Shown here: positions 31,941 through 40,774 of the stretch, one piece after another | Position numbering within the stretch: position 1 is the first letter of the stretch | How the letters are laid out: the number at the start of each line of letters is the position of its first letter | Assembly (NCBI RefSeq): GCF_022601715.1 | Contig: NZ_JAKVIM010000023.1 | Span: forward strand, 1 to 55,443 | DNA: 55,443 nt | Reading direction: 5' to 3' | Source of the DNA: Acinetobacter zhairuonensis | GTDB lineage: Bacteria > Pseudomonadota > Gammaproteobacteria > Pseudomonadales > Moraxellaceae | Translations under genes and position numbers: made by a program | The notes under the pieces: generated by a model | Databases searched by the model: none | Seen by the model: only the letters and a program-made list of their open reading frames with translations | What the model was told of the DNA's origin: nothing

Positions 31941-31956
31941 TGGTACAGCTTATGCA
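31941..31956 (+). promoter_or_regulatory. Candidate sigma-54 (-24/-12) promoter of eat-eutBC
   Basis: TGGTACAGCTTATGCA fits the consensus TGGYACRNNNNTTGCW with one mismatch and the exact GG-N10-GC spacing. The predicted start of transcription is about 24 bases before the permease ATG. Ethanolamine catabolism in Pseudomonas aeruginosa is known to depend on RpoN and the activator EatR. Confidence 0.55.
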
Positions 31957-31990
31957 TTGGTTTTAAGCATCTAGCGAGGTCGAGGTGCTT

Positions 31991-33436
31991 ATGTCAAATG
32001 TTAAAAGTGTAGTAGCTGAAGCCAATCCACAACATCATTCCGATGCAGAGTATTTTGCGCAGCGTAAACTCAAGCAAGGGGCGGTAGGATGGTTACTGTT
32101 AATTGGACTCGGGGTTGCTTATGTGATTTCGGGTGACTTTGCGGGCTGGAACTTTGGCTTAGCACAAGGTGGATGGGGTGGCATGTTTATTGCCACCATC
32201 ATTGTCGCCATTATGTATTTATGTATGTGTTTAGCCATGTCGGAAATGTCGACCATGTTGCCCACTGCTGGAGGCGGCTATAGCTTTGCCCGTACAGCTT
32301 TTGGTCCTCTAGGTGGATATTTAACGGGTACTGCGATTCTCATTGAATATGCCATCGCGCCAGCAGCGATTGCGGTTTTTATTGGTGCTTATTGTGAATC
32401 CTTATTTGGGATTGGCGGCTGGTTTGTCTATTTACTCTGTTATCTGTTTTTCATGGGCATCCACTTAAAAGGTGCAGGGGAAGCGTTAAAAATTATCTTT
32501 ATCATTACCGCTGTGGCTGCCGTGGCCTTGCTGGTCTTTATCGTAGCGATGTTCCCACATTTTGACAGTCAGAATTTACTCAATATTCCTGTCAAAGCCG
32601 ATGCGGTTGGGGCGAGTGAATTTTTACCATTCGGCTATTTAGGAATTTGGGCGGCAGTACCATATGCCATCTGGTTCTTTTTGGCAGTGGAAGGCGTGCC
32701 TTTGGCAGCAGAGGAAGCCAAAGAGCCGCATAAATCTTTACCGCGAGGTTTGATTGGTTCAATGCTCATTTTAGCGGTATTTGCTTTAGCAATTTTATTC
32801 TTGGGGGCAGGCGCAGCTGGAGCGAATAGCTTAAAAGAATCAGGTGCACCATTGGTGGATGCCTTAAAAGTCGTCTATGGGGAAAACACGTGGTTAGCTG
32901 GTTTTGTGAACTTTGTCGGGCTGGCAGGTTTAATTGCCAGTTTCTTCTCGATTATTTATGCCTATTCACGCCAGATTTTTGCCTTGTCTCGCGCAGGTTA
33001 TTTACCCAAGAAACTTTCATTAACAAATAAAAACCATGCACCTCATTTAGCCATCATTATTCCGGGCATTATTGGGTTTATGCTGTCTTTATCGGGAGAG
33101 GGGGATTTACTTATTTTGATGGCAGTTTTTGGTGCCACCATTTCCTATGTATTGATGATGATGGCGTATATCAAATTGAAAATTGCCAAACCGAATATGC
33201 CTCGTCCCTACAAAGCATCGGGTGGCATTGTCACTGCTTCGATTGCATTGGTCTTGGCGGCAATAGCGACGGTTGCAGGCTTTGTGGTGGATCCGAAAGT
33301 TTGGTTTATGGCAGCAGCCATATATGCGGTATTTATCCTGTATTTCTTGATTTATAGCCGTCATCATTTGGTGGCAGGAACCCCAGAAGAAGAATTTGCC
33401 AATATCCAAGCAGCAGAACAAGAATTAAATACATAA
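31991..33436 (+). CDS. eat: Ethanolamine permease
   Basis: This APC-superfamily transporter (481 residues from ATG 31991; a GTG two codons earlier is possible) has about 12 TM helices. Motifs are VAYVISGDFAGWNFGLAQGGWGG near the first helix and FLAVEGVPLAAEEAKEPHKSLPRG in the middle, typical of Eat-type ethanolamine permeases. AGGT lies 5-7 bases before the ATG. It is first in an operon with eutB (12 bases) and eutC and supplies their substrate. Confidence 0.92.
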   Translation: MSNVKSVVAEANPQHHSDAEYFAQRKLKQGAVGWLLLIGLGVAYVISGDFAGWNFGLAQGGWGGMFIATIIVAIMYLCMCLAMSEMSTMLPTAGGGYSFARTAFGPLGGYLTGTAILIEYAIAPAAIAVFIGAYCESLFGIGGWFVYLLCYLFFMGIHLKGAGEALKIIFIITAVAAVALLVFIVAMFPHFDSQNLLNIPVKADAVGASEFLPFGYLGIWAAVPYAIWFFLAVEGVPLAAEEAKEPHKSLPRGLIGSMLILAVFALAILFLGAGAAGANSLKESGAPLVDALKVVYGENTWLAGFVNFVGLAGLIASFFSIIYAYSRQIFALSRAGYLPKKLSLTNKNHAPHLAIIIPGIIGFMLSLSGEGDLLILMAVFGATISYVLMMMAYIKLKIAKPNMPRPYKASGGIVTASIALVLAAIATVAGFVVDPKVWFMAAAIYAVFILYFLIYSRHHLVAGTPEEEFANIQAAEQELNT

Positions 33437-33448
33437 GGAGTATGGGGA

Positions 33449-34834
33449 GTGATCTATCGGATTAATGTCGCGCATCAGCATTATGTTTTTTCAGATTTGA
33501 AAACACTGATGGCGAAAGCCACACCTGAACGCTCTGGGGATCAGCTTGCGGGGATTGCAGCGCAAGATGCAACGGAACGTGTCGCTGCGCAAATGTGCTT
33601 GGCAGATGTGCCTTTAAAACAGTTTTTGAATGAAGCATTAATTCCTTATGAACAGGATGAAGTGACCCGGCTGATTTTGGATGAACATGATGCCGAAGCA
33701 TTTTATCCCATCTCACATTTCACGGTGGGAGACTTTCGCAATTGGTTGCTGAGTGCAGATGCAACGACTGAAAAGTTGACCGCATTACAGGCAGGTTTAA
33801 CCCCAGAAATGGTGGCAGCGGTCAGCAAGATTATGCGCAATCAGGATTTGATTCTGGTGGCAAAAAAATGCCGCGTAATTACCCAATTTCGTAATACCAT
33901 TGGTTTAGAGGGACATTTATCCACTCGTTTGCAACCCAATCATCCCACCGATGATGTACTGGGGATTTCTGCCAGTATTCTCGATGGCTTGATGTATGGC
34001 AATGGAGATGCCGTGATTGGCATTAATCCTGCCACAGACAACTTGCAGAACCTATCGGAACTGTTAAAGCTGTTGGATTACATTATTCATGAATATGACA
34101 TTCCCACCCAGTCTTGTGTGTTGACCCATGTGAGTTCAGGTATTCAATTGGCGAATAAAAATGTACCAATTGATTTGATGTTTCAGTCCATCGCAGGCAC
34201 GGAACAAGCCAATACGGCTTTTGGAATCAACTTGGCATTATTGCAAGAAGGCTATGAGGCAGCACTGAGTTTAAAGCGCGGTACGGTGGGGCAGAACGTC
34301 ATGTATTTTGAAACGGGTCAGGGTAGTGCATTGTCTAGTCAAACCCATCATGGAGTGGATCAGCAAACCATCGAAGCTCGAGCCTATGCGGTGGCACGCA
34401 AATATCATCCATTTTTAGTCAACACCGTAGTCGGTTTTATTGGTCCTGAATATCTCTATAACGGCAAACAGATTATTCGCGCCGGCTTGGAAGATCATTT
34501 CTGTGGCAAGTTGCTGGGTGTGCCGATGGGCTGTGATATTTGTTATACCAATCATGCCGATGCCGATCAGGATGATATGGATGTCTTGCTGACCCTCTTA
34601 GCCAATGCAGGTATTAACTTTATTATGGGCATTCCAGGTTCGGATGATGTGATGTTGAATTATCAAACCACATCATTTCACGATGCCTTATATATACGTC
34701 AGTTGTTGGGGTTAGCGCCTGCCCCTGAGTTTGCTTACTGGTTAGAACAGCAAGGTATTTTGAAACAACAATCATCTTTGCTGGAATGGCCACAGCAGAT
34801 GCCTGAAAAATTCTCACGCTTGTTGCTGTCATAG
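33449..34834 (+). CDS. eutB: Ethanolamine ammonia-lyase large subunit
   Basis: The 461-residue subunit converts ethanolamine to acetaldehyde and ammonia with adenosylcobalamin. Conserved EutB segments include QFRNTIGLEGHLSTRLQPNHP (substrate pocket), FETGQGSALSS and PMGCDICYTNHADADQDDMD. The start is GTG with AAGGAG about 8 bases upstream. No EutA reactivase and no microcompartment shell gene is in the window. Confidence 0.95.
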   Translation: MIYRINVAHQHYVFSDLKTLMAKATPERSGDQLAGIAAQDATERVAAQMCLADVPLKQFLNEALIPYEQDEVTRLILDEHDAEAFYPISHFTVGDFRNWLLSADATTEKLTALQAGLTPEMVAAVSKIMRNQDLILVAKKCRVITQFRNTIGLEGHLSTRLQPNHPTDDVLGISASILDGLMYGNGDAVIGINPATDNLQNLSELLKLLDYIIHEYDIPTQSCVLTHVSSGIQLANKNVPIDLMFQSIAGTEQANTAFGINLALLQEGYEAALSLKRGTVGQNVMYFETGQGSALSSQTHHGVDQQTIEARAYAVARKYHPFLVNTVVGFIGPEYLYNGKQIIRAGLEDHFCGKLLGVPMGCDICYTNHADADQDDMDVLLTLLANAGINFIMGIPGSDDVMLNYQTTSFHDALYIRQLLGLAPAPEFAYWLEQQGILKQQSSLLEWPQQMPEKFSRLLLS

Positions 34835-34849
34835 TTTGGGGAGACGCTG

Positions 34850-35665
34850 ATGAAACTACATTATGATGTGCAATATACCCCACGTTTTGAGAAAAACAGT
34901 TGGGAGCAACTGAAACAGTTTACTGATGCTAGAATTGCTTTAGGGCGTACAGGGGGCAGCCTGCCGACACGTCCACTGTTAGAGTTTCAATTGGCACATG
35001 CTCAAGCCAAGGACGCTGTTTTGAAACCGCTGGATCTGGACATCTTGAGTCAGCAATTACAACAACAGCAGATTTCTTTTGTGCAAGTGAGTAGTTGTGC
35101 GCTGAATAAAGACATCTATCTAAAACGTCCCGATTTAGGACGTGAGCTTTCAGAATCTTCAAGGCAAATGCTACAGACCATGCAAGCAGAACAACAGCCT
35201 TATGATGTCTTGATTGTAGCGGGTGATGGTTTGTCTGCACGGGCAATTGAAGATAATGCCGTGAGTTTTATTGCAAAACTACAAGAAGCTTGTGTGCAGC
35301 AGGGCTGGAGGGTTGCACCTGTGGTCATCGCGACGGGGAGTCGCGTTGCTTTGGGCGATGAAATTGCGCAAATCTTGCAGGCGAAAATGCTGGTAATGCT
35401 AATTGGTGAACGCCCTGGGCTGAGTTCTCCAGATAGCATGGGCATCTACTATACATGGCAAGCCAAGAAAGGTTGCCATGATGCCATGCGCAACTGTATT
35501 TCCAATGTACGCCCAGCAGGTTTAGATGAAGTGACTGCCGTGCAACGCTTGTTGGCATTGATGCGGAAGTCTGAGCAGTTACAGCTCTCTGGGGTCGATT
35601 TAAAGGATGAGCATGAAATGCTGATTGGGCAGGGGCAAGCGCAATTACCCCATGGTATTTTTTGA
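34850..35665 (+). CDS. eutC: Ethanolamine ammonia-lyase small subunit
   Basis: The 271-residue cobalamin-binding partner of EutB. Recognisable segments are RIALGRTGGSLPTRPLLEF (about 27-45) and IGERPGLSSPDSMGIYYTW (about 184-202). GGGGAG precedes the ATG by about 6 bases, 15 bases after eutB. No clear intrinsic terminator follows. Confidence 0.95.
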   Translation: MKLHYDVQYTPRFEKNSWEQLKQFTDARIALGRTGGSLPTRPLLEFQLAHAQAKDAVLKPLDLDILSQQLQQQQISFVQVSSCALNKDIYLKRPDLGRELSESSRQMLQTMQAEQQPYDVLIVAGDGLSARAIEDNAVSFIAKLQEACVQQGWRVAPVVIATGSRVALGDEIAQILQAKMLVMLIGERPGLSSPDSMGIYYTWQAKKGCHDAMRNCISNVRPAGLDEVTAVQRLLALMRKSEQLQLSGVDLKDEHEMLIGQGQAQLPHGIF

Positions 35666-35821
35666 ATGTAAAGCTTAAGGTCAGCAGTAAGAACCCGCGA
35701 AGCTGCTTGATATACAAATGATTTACAAGCGCTCACGTACTCATAATGCTTCTTCACACAACTTTATATTTTTTGTTGATAGTATAAAAATTCAACAAGG
35801 GATGAATTTAGTGAGGGGACC

Positions 35822-35971
35822 ATGGTACATGATTTCAATAAACCGCCTCATGTCACGAGTGCTGAAGAAATAAGACAAAAAAAACGCTTACCAGTGTACA
35901 TGCTTATCTTAGTCGGTATCTTTTTCTTAGCACTTGTGGTGTACATGCTCTCAAGCGGAACACCAAATTAA
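35822..35971 (+). CDS. Small single-pass membrane protein (49 aa)
   Basis: The ORF starts MVHDFNKPPHVTSAEE and ends SSGTPN. A soluble N-terminus with a basic RQKKR stretch is followed by one TM helix (about 26-44), predicting an N-in orientation. GAGG lies 5 bases before the ATG. It is 156 bases after eutC, too far to assume cotranscription. Family not recognised. Confidence 0.6.
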   Translation: MVHDFNKPPHVTSAEEIRQKKRLPVYMLILVGIFFLALVVYMLSSGTPN

Positions 35972-36285
35972 GAATGTGCAACGGGGATTGTCCTCGAAAA
36001 GAATGCTCGAGGATGGGGTTCGATGCAACTGTTCATGGTGAATTTGCTTGAGTTAAACACATATTTTAAAGTTTCTTAATTTAATTAAACAAAAGCTCTG
36101 ACTGAACCAGTTGGGGCTTTTTTGCAATTGGGATGTTCCCTTTTGTTGTAATTCTGCATATGCCTGTTGATTAAAAAAAATACAAATCCTAATGTTGATA
36201 AGTACCTCACCACTTTTAAATCAAGATAACAATCTCGCTCCAAAGGAGCTGAAACATTTACAGAAATAAAAAGAGGGAACATCAC
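35972..36285. other. Intergenic region with a terminator
   Basis: The 314-base AT-rich stretch contains the terminator at 36089-36122 and, to its right, presumably the promoter of the TM_helix protein gene. I see no gene here. Confidence 0.5.
36089..36122 (+). terminator. Terminator after the 49-aa membrane protein
   Basis: AAAGCTCTGACT pairs, with several G-U pairs, with AGTTGGGGCTTT, followed by a T-run. Confidence 0.65.
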
Positions 36286-37968
36286 ATGAATGACTTTTAT
36301 GACGGTGGGATGAGAAATCCTGAAATGCATGGCTGGTATTTTTGGGATCAGTTTTATCCTATTTTGGCGGCGGTTGCGATATTACTGATTGGTTGGATTA
36401 TTGCTTTGATTATTGCGGCTGCAGTGAAAAAGGTTCTATCCAAATTAGGCACCAATCAAAAACTCTCAGGGGCAACAGGGCATCGTTCTAATATAGAAAA
36501 TATTGTGTCTCGTGTTGTTTTTTGGATTGTATTGTTGATTGCTGTGATTGGTGCGCTCAACGCCTTGAACCTTACCAGTGTCAGTGGTCCCTTCAGTAGT
36601 ATGATTCAACAGTTCTTACTATTTATTCCACAGCTTTTGGCTGCTGCTGCGGTTGCATTTATTGGCTGGATTTTTGCTAATTTGGTGAAAGTTGGACTGA
36701 AAAAGCTGCTGGATCGCACGCAATTGGATGAAAAACTGAGTGAAGATGTTGGTGTTAGTCCAATCAGTCAGAACATTAGCGAGATCGTGTACTGGCTAAT
36801 TTTATTGCTGTTCCTTCCAATAGTACTTTCTATTTTAGGTCTGACAGGCTTGTTATTCCCAATTCAAAATATGTTGAATGAAGCCATTTCCTATCTACCT
36901 AATCTGTTTATTGCCATCATCATTGTATTTGTCGGCTATATTTTGGCAAAGATTGTACGTGGTATTCTTGAAGGATTGGTGCGTAGTCTAGATTTGCAAG
37001 CTCAAGCACAAAAGATTGGGTTGTTTAAAAATTCGAATTTGGCACAAGTGCTGGGTTCATTTGTGTTTGCTATTGTCATTATCACCGCACTGATTATTGC
37101 GTTTGAAGCACTCGGCATCGATTCGATTTCACAACCTGCAACTGCCATGTTGTATGAAATTATGAATGCGATTCCGCAAATTATTGCAGCGGGTCTGATT
37201 CTAATTATTGCCTATGTGGTGTCACGCTTTGTTGCCAATTTGGTGGTGGATGTGGTGGCAGGAACAGGCATCGATGATATTCCTGCAAAACTGGATATTC
37301 AGCGCTTTTTAGGCACAACTAAAATTTCATGTGTAGTTGGTTATCTGATTGTATTCTTCACCATGCTGTTTGCAGTTTCAGAAGCTGCGAATCGTTTGGG
37401 GCTAGAGCAAGTCAGTGTGCTTATTTCAATGTTTATTCAGTTTGGCGCCAATATTTTGCTGGGTGCAGTCATCTTGGTCATCGGTTTCTGGCTGGCAAAT
37501 CTGGTGGCAAATATTGTACAACGCGGTGAATATCAGAGTTCGCTTTGGTTAGCCAGTTTAGTACGTGTACTTATTATGGGCTTGGTGCTTGCCATGGGTT
37601 TAAAAGCCATGGGCATAGCTGACTCCATTGTGAATCTCGCCTTTGGTTTAACCTTGGGCGCTGTGGCAGTGGCTTTTGCTCTTGCATTTGGTTTGGGTGG
37701 ACGTCAACCAGCGGAACGTATACTTAGCGATTTGATTGATTGCGCTAAAAAACAGGCGAAACAACCGAATACAGATCAGAAGGTAAAAACAGAACCGATG
37801 ATGACAAGTTCGACAATTTCCCAAGCGAAATCACCGTCTCAAGATGAGCAGGTGGTTCCTGATGAGTTGATAGTTGACCCTGAGCACAAGCCTTTGAATA
37901 ACCCTTATGGTTCTACTGGTGAAGCGGAGCAAGATGTGGATATTCAGCCAAAAGATGACCCGAAATAA
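36286..37968 (+). CDS. Multi-repeat TM_helix / MscS-like membrane protein
   Basis: This 560-residue inner-membrane protein contains five copies of a 'conserved TM helix' unit, each starting with Pro or Ala and running into a hydrophobic helix such as QLLAAAAVAFIGWIFANLVKVGLKKLL and NILLGAVILVIGFWLANLVANIVQRG. The last segment (GLTLGAVAVAFALAFGLGGR) resembles the glycine/alanine-rich MscS pore helix, but I see no MscS beta-domain after it. The C-terminal ~75 residues are acidic and probably disordered. GAGGGAA lies 8 bases before the ATG. Related to CmpX-type proteins, possibly a small mechanosensitive channel. Confidence 0.8.
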   Translation: MNDFYDGGMRNPEMHGWYFWDQFYPILAAVAILLIGWIIALIIAAAVKKVLSKLGTNQKLSGATGHRSNIENIVSRVVFWIVLLIAVIGALNALNLTSVSGPFSSMIQQFLLFIPQLLAAAAVAFIGWIFANLVKVGLKKLLDRTQLDEKLSEDVGVSPISQNISEIVYWLILLLFLPIVLSILGLTGLLFPIQNMLNEAISYLPNLFIAIIIVFVGYILAKIVRGILEGLVRSLDLQAQAQKIGLFKNSNLAQVLGSFVFAIVIITALIIAFEALGIDSISQPATAMLYEIMNAIPQIIAAGLILIIAYVVSRFVANLVVDVVAGTGIDDIPAKLDIQRFLGTTKISCVVGYLIVFFTMLFAVSEAANRLGLEQVSVLISMFIQFGANILLGAVILVIGFWLANLVANIVQRGEYQSSLWLASLVRVLIMGLVLAMGLKAMGIADSIVNLAFGLTLGAVAVAFALAFGLGGRQPAERILSDLIDCAKKQAKQPNTDQKVKTEPMMTSSTISQAKSPSQDEQVVPDELIVDPEHKPLNNPYGSTGEAEQDVDIQPKDDPK

Positions 37969-37985
37969 CGTGTTCAATTTTATTC

Positions 37986-38019
37986 AGATCGATCATGCTT
38001 AGGCAGATCGATCTTTTTT
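37986..38019 (+). terminator. Terminator with palindromic GATCGATC arms
   Basis: AGATCGATC pairs with GATCGATCT across an 10-base loop, followed by six T, 17 bases after the preceding stop codon. Confidence 0.8.
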
Positions 38020-38033
38020 GATGAGGATAGATA

Positions 38034-38189
38034 ATGAAAAATAAAGCACCAAACAAAATCATTGCTCCAATCATTATTGCGGGAATTACTTTTGGTTTTT
38101 TAGCCAGCGCCTACAAGTTTATTTTTGCAGCGCAGGTAAAGCAACAGCAAGTAAAAGAAGAGGAGGATGTAGAGGAACAATGGTTCTAA
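38034..38189 (+). CDS. Small membrane protein with acidic tail (51 aa)
   Basis: The ORF starts MKNKAPNKIIAPIIIAG and ends EEQWF. A TM helix (about 9-31) is followed by a Gln/Lys then Glu-rich C-terminus (KEEEDVEEQ). GAGG lies about 7 bases before the ATG. It starts 15 bases after the terminator of the upstream gene, so it must be reached by read-through or a promoter overlapping it. No family recognised. Confidence 0.6.
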   Translation: MKNKAPNKIIAPIIIAGITFGFLASAYKFIFAAQVKQQQVKEEEDVEEQWF

Positions 38190-38335
38190 TACTTTATGCT
38201 GAGAGAGTCGCATTTTAAATATTACTGTGCTATTTATAGAAAATATTCAGCATAAACGAGTATTTAGTTTAATACGGCTGACATATTTTTGAACCATACT
38301 TGGAAGTAGAAACAACAACAATGAAGGGGATCATC

Positions 38336-38473
38336 ATGTTAAAAATATTTTTGTCACGTTTGAATTTAGTGACCGACGCACAGCAACAGTGTTTAAATCA
38401 AATGCAAAAGGCAATTGAGCGTGTAGATGCCAATCCGCAAGTGAATTTACTGCGTACTGACTATTTAGAATAA
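38336..38473 (+). CDS. Small soluble protein (45 aa)
   Basis: The ORF starts MLKIFLSRLNLVTDA and ends RTDYLE; it reads as a short amphipathic helical protein with no TM helix. AAGGGGA sits 5 bases before the ATG; an ATG five codons upstream is in frame but overlaps that ribosome site. It is followed by a strong terminator 43 bases on, which supports a real gene. Function unknown. Confidence 0.55.
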   Translation: MLKIFLSRLNLVTDAQQQCLNQMQKAIERVDANPQVNLLRTDYLE

Positions 38474-38515
38474 GTGTTGAATTCGTGCATAGATTGAATT
38501 CTATTCACTAAAACG

Positions 38516-38550
38516 AAAACAGGCAGGGTTAAATAACTCTGCCTGTTTTT
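38516..38550. terminator. Bidirectional terminator
   Basis: AAAACAGGCAG pairs with CTGCCTGTTTT across a 12-base loop, with T-runs on both strands. It serves the 45-aa gene and the convergent flavoprotein gene. Confidence 0.88.
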
Positions 38551-38561
38551 ATTTTAAGGAA

Positions 38562-39761
38562 TTAAACGTATTGCGATGCGGCATGTGCCGATGACCATGC
38601 CCATTGGAAGTTAAAACCACCTAAATGCCCAGTCACATCTAGGACTTCACCTACAAAATACAATCCTTTTTGTTTTTTACTTTCCATGGTCTTGGATGAA
38701 ACCTCGGTGGTATCAACACCGCCTAAAGTCACTTCTGCAGTACGGTAACCTTCAGTTCCAGACGGTTTAACTTCAAAGGCATGTAAGCGTGTCGCAATAT
38801 GTTCAAGTTTTTCATCAGACAATTGACCAATGGCTGTCTCAGCGAGCTCAGACCAAATCAGGTTTTGTAGTTCTACAACCACACTTTTAGGGAAATGTTC
38901 CGTAAGTAATGTACGAAGTAGGGCTTTAGGTTGACTGTGCTTTTTAGCCTTTAAGTATTCGTGCAAATCTACACTTGGTAGAAAGTCAATTTTAAAGCTT
39001 TGTCCCACATCCCAATAATTCGAGAGTTGTAAAGAACTCGGACCACTGAGTCCACGATGGGTAAACAAAAGGGCTTCGGTGAAAGCATTTAAGTCATTGG
39101 ATAAAGTGGCATCAACTGCATTACCACTTAGGCGTGTAGTGACTTCTTTGAAGCTGTCAGAAAAGGTAAATGGCACCAAACCTGCACGGGTTGGATAGAC
39201 ATGATGTCCAAACTGCTTGGCGATCTCATAACCAATACCCGAACCGCCTAAGGTTGGAATGGATAAACCGCCTGAAGCAATGACCACAGATTCGGTTTCA
39301 AAATACCCCAGCGTGGTAGCCGTTTGAAAACCTTGATCATCCAGAGCAGTGATGGCTTTGACTTCGCAGTTGGTTTTAATCTCGACCAGCCCTGTTTTTT
39401 CACATTCCGCCAATAGTATGGCTAAAATTTCTTTGGCGCCATTGAGGGTGAATAACTGTCCGTGCTTACGTTCTTCGTATTCAATGCCATAAGTACAAAC
39501 CAAGCCAATAAAATCCCAGTTGGTATAACGGGTCAGGGCTGAAATCACAAAGTGTGGATTATGTGAAATAAAGTTGCTTGGCTCGACATACAGGTTGGTA
39601 AAGTTACATTTACCACCACCCGACATCAGAATTTTTTTCCCGACTTTATTGGCTTTTTCTACTACCAGCACTTTACGTCCACGTTGAGCTGCCATATAGG
39701 CTGTCATTAAGCCAGATGCACCTGCACCTAAAACTAAGACATCATATTGATTTGCGGACAT
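38562..39761 (-). CDS. HI0933/YhiN-family FAD-dependent oxidoreductase
   Basis: The 399-residue flavoprotein has an N-terminal Rossmann motif VLGAGASGLMTAYMAA (about 9-24) and the family signature VEKANKVGKKILMSGGGKCNFTN (about 35-57). Near the C-terminus TGHLGGFNFQWAWSSAHAA closes the FAD site. The substrate is unknown for this family. It is last in a minus-strand series starting at tetR, 64 bases after the PLP enzyme gene, so operon membership is uncertain. Confidence 0.92.
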   Translation of the reverse strand: MSANQYDVLVLGAGASGLMTAYMAAQRGRKVLVVEKANKVGKKILMSGGGKCNFTNLYVEPSNFISHNPHFVISALTRYTNWDFIGLVCTYGIEYEERKHGQLFTLNGAKEILAILLAECEKTGLVEIKTNCEVKAITALDDQGFQTATTLGYFETESVVIASGGLSIPTLGGSGIGYEIAKQFGHHVYPTRAGLVPFTFSDSFKEVTTRLSGNAVDATLSNDLNAFTEALLFTHRGLSGPSSLQLSNYWDVGQSFKIDFLPSVDLHEYLKAKKHSQPKALLRTLLTEHFPKSVVVELQNLIWSELAETAIGQLSDEKLEHIATRLHAFEVKPSGTEGYRTAEVTLGGVDTTEVSSKTMESKKQKGLYFVGEVLDVTGHLGGFNFQWAWSSAHAASQYV

Positions 39762-39825
39762 GGCATACTCACGGGAGAATAAAGCAGGGCATTATAGACC
39801 ATCTTTTTTGCTTTTTCAGGACTAT

Positions 39826-40695
39826 CTAAAGTTGTGCTAAACGACCTTGTAGTCCACCCGAATGAATCACCAAAATTCGACTTTGTGCAGGAAAGTGCCC
39901 TTGTTGAATCAGTTCAAACAATCCCTTTAGCATTTTGCCTGTATAGACTTGTTCAAGGGGAATCTGGTAGCGCTGCTCAAAGGCTTGAATAAATTGCAGT
40001 AGTTCTACTGTGGTTTTGGCATAGCCGCCACAACAAAATTGGTCACTAATCTGCCAGTTGGTTTTATGGGTAAGTTGCTGCACCTCAGAAGTGAGAAAAT
40101 CCCCTTTTAAAGCCGAAAAGCCCAAAACTTGTTGATGCTTGCTACTGGCTTCAATCAAGCCCGTGATGGTGCCACCAGTCCCGACAGCACAACAGATCAG
40201 ATCATAATTTTCACGATCCTGCGCATTCAGCATTTCTTTGCAGCCCTGAATGGCGAGTGTATTGGTGCCACCTTCTGGAATGACATAATAATCAGGATAG
40301 TCTTGTTGTAATTGAGCCAAGTAATCTGGGCTTTGCTTGAGGCGATAGTGTTCACGTGACACAAACTGCAATTGCATGCCCATCTGCTGTGCGGTTGTTA
40401 GAGTATCGTTCAGAGGTTTAGTTGCCAGTTCTTCCCCGCGAATAATTCCAAGGCTGTCGAAACCAAAGGATTTTGCCGCATACGCCGTGGCAGCTATATG
40501 ATTGGAATAGGCACCACCAAAGGTCAACAGTTTGGTATAACCTTGCTGTTGTGCTTCGAGTAGATTGTATTTCAGTTTAAAAAACTTGTTGCCTGAAATC
40601 TGCGGATGAACCAAATCCAAACGCTTGATGGTGATCTCAAATCCATCCACATGAATGTGATGATAAGGAATGCTTTGGGCTATTTGGTCAAACAT
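39826..40695 (-). CDS. D-cysteine desulfhydrase / ACC-deaminase family PLP enzyme
   Basis: This fold-type II PLP enzyme of about 289 residues has the cofactor Lys in QISGNKFFKLKYN and the phosphate/substrate loop GGAYSNHIAATAYAA. I prefer the ATG at 40695: the only earlier in-frame start is TTG 40746, whose first base lies inside a hairpin arm and which has no ribosome site. Substrate (D-cysteine or another D-amino acid) cannot be decided from the sequence. It follows the pump genes on the same strand. Confidence 0.85.
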   Translation of the reverse strand: MFDQIAQSIPYHHIHVDGFEITIKRLDLVHPQISGNKFFKLKYNLLEAQQQGYTKLLTFGGAYSNHIAATAYAAKSFGFDSLGIIRGEELATKPLNDTLTTAQQMGMQLQFVSREHYRLKQSPDYLAQLQQDYPDYYVIPEGGTNTLAIQGCKEMLNAQDRENYDLICCAVGTGGTITGLIEASSKHQQVLGFSALKGDFLTSEVQQLTHKTNWQISDQFCCGGYAKTTVELLQFIQAFEQRYQIPLEQVYTGKMLKGLFELIQQGHFPAQSRILVIHSGGLQGRLAQL

Positions 40696-40745
40696 GAGGT
40701 TTTCATCAATCTGGTTTGCTAGAGAGTCTAAGTGAATGTATGGCA

Positions 40746-40774
40746 ATCTGCACAGGAATTAGTGCTGTGCAGAT
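40746..40774 (-). other. Perfect 10-bp hairpin spanning the hlyD/emrA stop
   Basis: ATCTGCACAG and CTGTGCAGAT are exact inverted repeats around a 9-base loop that contains the stop codon of the adaptor gene. No T-run follows, so it is not a classic terminator; it may be an intercistronic processing or stability hairpin. Confidence 0.55.

Noticed and set aside
31985..31990. GTG 31985 as the eat start codon
   Set aside because: It overlaps the probable ribosome site; ATG 31991 fits the spacing better, although the difference is two residues.
36085..36330. Minus-strand 81-codon ORF overlapping the start of the TM_helix gene
   Set aside because: Covers a terminator and the ribosome site of a real gene and has no ribosome site of its own.
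37986..38013. GATCGATC palindromes as regulator or methylation sites
   Set aside because: Position just after a stop codon and the following T-run make a terminator the simpler explanation.
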